A DNA stretch of 9,726 bases from NCBI GenBank assembly GCA_030591305.1, contig JAUVBI010000111.1, positions 1 through 9,726 on the forward strand. Reading direction: 5' to 3'. The translations under genes and the position numbers were made by a program. The notes under the pieces are model-generated. The model was not told where the DNA came from. It did no database searches and was given only the letters and a program-made list of their open reading frames with translations. The DNA is from Pseudomonadota bacterium. GTDB lineage: Bacteria > Pseudomonadota > Gammaproteobacteria > Pseudomonadales > Halieaceae. Of this stretch, positions 8,201 to 9,726 are shown piece by piece. Each line of letters starts with the position of its first letter. The first letter of the stretch is position 1.

Positions 8201-8642
8201 GCTCCCCCGCGTGATCGGTCACATTAGCCTGGCCACCAAATTCGCTGAGAACCGGCATCTGCCGCGTCAGGGCACTACAGAAGCTGTCGATAGTTTTTAT
8301 ATTTAGCCGGGCGCTGTTGTGAATAATATTCCATTGCCTGTCGCCGTCGGCCACCATAGCCTGCAGGGCAAAATCCCGGGTTTGTTGTTGATGAGGGCTG
8401 TTGCAGGGCGTGTCATCAACAGCCTCCTGTAGCGCCTGCAGTACACGCTCACGCATCTCCGCTGCCGCTTTGCGGGTAAAGGTAATTGCCAGTACCTGTT
8501 CTGGCTTTTCTACCCGTGACAACAGGGCCAGATAACGCTGAATAAGCAGCTCCGTTTTACCCGAACCTGCCGGTGCGCTCACACAAAAACTCAACGTTGG
8601 GTCCAACGCTTTATCGCGAATAGCCTTATCGATAATTGTCAT
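5268..8642 (-). CDS. AddA/RecB-like UvrD-family helicase with C-terminal PD-(D/E)XK nuclease
   Basis: Predicted ATP-driven 3'-5' DNA helicase-nuclease acting on double-strand ends for recombination repair. The 1124-residue protein has a complete superfamily 1 motif set: Walker A APAGSGKT (23-30), motif Ia TFTRKAAAEM (54-63), Walker B LLLDEFQDT (404-412), motif III VGDGMQSIYGFR (444-455), motif IV NFRS (483-486), motif V TLHKAKGLEFD (759-769) and motif VI YVGATRA (838-844). The roughly 370 residues between motifs I and II hold the 1B region. A RecB-type nuclease closes the protein: GTVVH (H947), D1042 in IIDRTF, VDYK with D1057 and K1059, and SQLMTY (Q1083, Y1087), so the nuclease looks active. 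The ATG at 8640-8642 overlaps the TGA of the AddB-like gene (ATGA) and GGTGAG lies just upstream. The family is the helicase partner of the TIGR03623-type nuclease in Gammaproteobacteria. It is closer in layout to AddA than to E. coli RecB, since no RecC or RecD is beside it. The exact name is uncertain. Confidence 0.88.
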   Translation of the reverse strand: MTIIDKAIRDKALDPTLSFCVSAPAGSGKTELLIQRYLALLSRVEKPEQVLAITFTRKAAAEMRERVLQALQEAVDDTPCNSPHQQQTRDFALQAMVADGDRQWNIIHNSARLNIKTIDSFCSALTRQMPVLSEFGGQANVTDHAGELYAEAVQELFKLVAGDSVISDDLKALMLHFDNDWSRLQDLLVAMLGRREQWGNSLGVHHQADEAEENLRRIVDELVGDALASLQQKIAPYSSELLMLQNYAAKNLEETPLPQFPGSSGADLGAWRKFRQLLLTADKAGKWRAQANKTMGFPAGKGEKQNYKDRLKSTIAELQGVEGLLEKLVSVSSLPEIEANSDSWTLVLHLSRILPMLSAQLLLVFQRHGTVDHTQVALSALQALGTNEQPTELALRMDYQLQHLLLDEFQDTAINQYELVTSLTRGWGEHNAANPDNPRTIMIVGDGMQSIYGFRNANVGLFLRARQKGFNGVELKALSLLSNFRSDEGIVDWVNKTFSVAFPREDNIARSQICYTTATAIKPPGPEAAVGLHSFRGESAIQQEIDFICEQVQAAVADSNCASIAVLARTRGHLQGILQGFKALGLAYCAQDIDSLANSHVIVDLMSLCRALHNPADTVAWMAILRAPWCGLTLADLQLLANRGREFSPWETLLDEASLVGLSEDGQARMWHLVSALQVARNNRDRLALRVWLEQCWLALGGPGAIQSREQLNDAECFFQLLEQAELEGEGLNLSWLETRLQRLFVKAESPDSKVQVMTLHKAKGLEFDWVIIPSLQKTTRANTRPLLNWDEHSSESGHRGFLLAANDHSSEAEPSLYNYLERQRGKKEIEESTRLLYVGATRAVSRLILTASLNYNEEKESYTKPPARSLLGRIWPTFEQQMTEHEPGPAMEPQHLPTAPMLRRIMLPQAAKQGVVLTSLEAARDDNNILKRSLNRVERAVGTVVHLMLEQLAGLAELPDDLQGCYDSCWNRGQSVFELRRLGLSGTALDRAIMAVEASITQVLGDESGQWLLSSGHAEASSELALTSTGASGKLHTLIIDRTFIDAQTGVCWLVDYKNSQPMEGEQREAFLNREEASYRSQLMTYKRALLGLREEPIQCALYFTALGYLHRVEDLCDQGNFG

Positions 8643-9726
8643 AGCTCACCCACCCGACAAAAAGGCTGCAGGCCACAGTAATTGCAACTGGAATCTTTCA
8701 GTGGGTCAACCTGTGCATCGCCCGCAACAAACTCCCGCGCAAGGCGCTCGAGATTGTCGCGCCACAGCGCGGCCAAGTCTTCCCAGTCCTTCACCGGCAT
8801 TTTATTTTTCACCAATTTCTCTATATCACTCTGTACGCCGGGTGCGACATCGGTCTGCCCCGCCCCAGCGTATTTACAGTCCCGCGTACGCAGCTGCGCA
8901 AATGCCAGACCGGCCACGATTTTGTCGGTTGCCAAACCATAGAGCAACAACTGGGGCCGGGCAGGACGCTCGCCCAGCCAATCCAGAGGACTGCTGACAC
9001 CCGATTTATAATCGATAATAAAGCGCGCACCGTCGGGCAGTTCATCGATACGATCGGCCCGCAGTGAAATCTTGATCTGCTCCAGTTGCAGTGATATTTC
9101 CTGCTCCCGCGCGATTACCACAAACGCCGTTCGCTGCCGTTCAACCGCCAGCCACTCCTGTAACAAGCTGTGCAGGCGGTTAGCCTCCAGCTCGAAATAA
9201 GCCTGGCCCATGCCGCCCCGCCGATACGATGGCAGGGCATCTATAGCGGCAGCTACTGCTTCTGTGACGACTAGACTCTGCTCCTGTGGACTTAACTCGG
9301 CAAGTTGGGAACTGTCCCGCAATGACCCCCACAGGTGGTACAAGGCATCGTGCATCAGCGATCCGCGATCTGCAGCCGACAGCGCAACTACCGCCTCACC
9401 CAGTGGGCTTACACCCAGGCGCCGCCGGGTAAAAGCCCTGAACGGACAGTGGGACTGGTCTTCGATCAAACCGCTGCCGCCGACCAGTGTTGCCAGCTCT
9501 TTTTCATCCACCGGTGGTGCTTGCTTATCATCAATGTGCTCGCCCGGGGTGCTTTCCTGTAAGGCTACCCACTGTGCATCCAGGGTATCCCCTTGGGGCG
9601 CAGGCAACCATTCAAAGCCCTGCAGGAGTGCACTGGGCTTCTCCGGCACACCGTCGCGCTGCTGGGCATAACTGGCAAACACCTCAGCGGCACAGCAGCG
9701 GTACTGGGACATTAATGCCGAGGCAA
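8639..9726 (-). CDS. AddB-like PD-(D/E)XK nuclease with iron-sulphur cysteines (probable DNA repair protein), N-terminus outside the window
   Basis: C-terminal part of an AddB-related repair protein, probably of the TIGR03623 family (about 900 residues). The frame is open through the right edge of the window, so the ATG at 9712 is an internal Met and at least 500 residues are missing. Counting from that Met, the nuclease has H121 (GSLMHDALYHLW), D220 in RADRID, IIDYKSG with D234 and K236, and PQLLLYGLA (Q254, Y258). One cysteine precedes the nuclease (C89 in QSHCPFRAF) and three follow in a C-x2-C-x5-C pattern (C343, C346, C352). This is the 4Fe-4S 'iron staple' arrangement known from AddB. 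The predicted role is cutting one strand at resected double-strand ends together with the helicase encoded immediately downstream, with which it overlaps by four bases. The partner gene and the cysteine pattern make the family assignment strong; the subfamily is inferred from memory. Confidence 0.85.
   Translation of the reverse strand, partial: ASALMSQYRCCAAEVFASYAQQRDGVPEKPSALLQGFEWLPAPQGDTLDAQWVALQESTPGEHIDDKQAPPVDEKELATLVGGSGLIEDQSHCPFRAFTRRRLGVSPLGEAVVALSAADRGSLMHDALYHLWGSLRDSSQLAELSPQEQSLVVTEAVAAAIDALPSYRRGGMGQAYFELEANRLHSLLQEWLAVERQRTAFVVIAREQEISLQLEQIKISLRADRIDELPDGARFIIDYKSGVSSPLDWLGERPARPQLLLYGLATDKIVAGLAFAQLRTRDCKYAGAGQTDVAPGVQSDIEKLVKNKMPVKDWEDLAALWRDNLERLAREFVAGDAQVDPLKDSSCNYCGLQPFCRVGEL

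Noticed and set aside
9710..9712. ATG at 9712 as the true start of the AddB-like gene
   Set aside because: The frame is open to the window edge with no stop, and the product would lack most of a family normally near 900 residues.

Overview
The window is a stretch of ordinary chromosomal housekeeping DNA, almost certainly from a gammaproteobacterium. Three things suggest this. The block mltD-gloB / yafS-rnhA-dnaQ is a gammaproteobacterial neighbourhood, known from E. coli and, with this transcription layout, from pseudomonads as I recall. The proteins resemble the E. coli DnaQ, RNase HI, YafS, GloB, MltD and RlmG sequences closely. The leftmost DnaQ fragment still matches E. coli DnaQ at the window edge. 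I cannot name the genus. A marine or environmental gammaproteobacterium is compatible, but that is a guess. No tRNA, rRNA, CRISPR array, insertion sequence or prophage gene is visible.

Layout. (1) Positions 1-1853, minus strand: a tightly packed three-gene operon read right to left, yafS-like methyltransferase, rnhA, dnaQ. dnaQ runs off the left edge. The stop of yafS overlaps a TTG start of rnhA, and only one base separates the rnhA stop from the dnaQ ATG. (2) Positions 1854-1954: a divergent promoter region of about 100 bases. (3) Positions 1955-5231, plus strand: gloB (glyoxalase II), mltD (outer-membrane lytic transglycosylase lipoprotein) and rlmG (23S rRNA m2G1835 methyltransferase). 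A very AT-rich 36-base gap carrying a threefold 9-base tandem repeat separates gloB from mltD. Only seven bases separate mltD from rlmG. (4) Positions 5232-5267: a short convergent gap with no recognisable terminator. (5) Positions 5268-9726, minus strand: a two-gene DNA-repair operon, an AddB-like PD-(D/E)XK nuclease with iron-sulphur cysteines (upstream gene, running off the right edge) and an AddA/RecB-like UvrD-family helicase-nuclease. They overlap by four bases (ATGA).

How the genes fit together. Most of the window concerns nucleic-acid maintenance: proofreading (DnaQ), RNA:DNA hybrid removal (RNase HI), putative double-strand-end resection (AddAB-like pair) and ribosome modification (RlmG). 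One detoxification enzyme and one cell-wall enzyme complete the set. I looked for an undescribed system and did not find a convincing one. The best leads are the AddAB-like pair, the AT-rich tandem repeat in front of mltD, and the YafS-like protein, which lacks a normal SAM-binding loop and has no known function.
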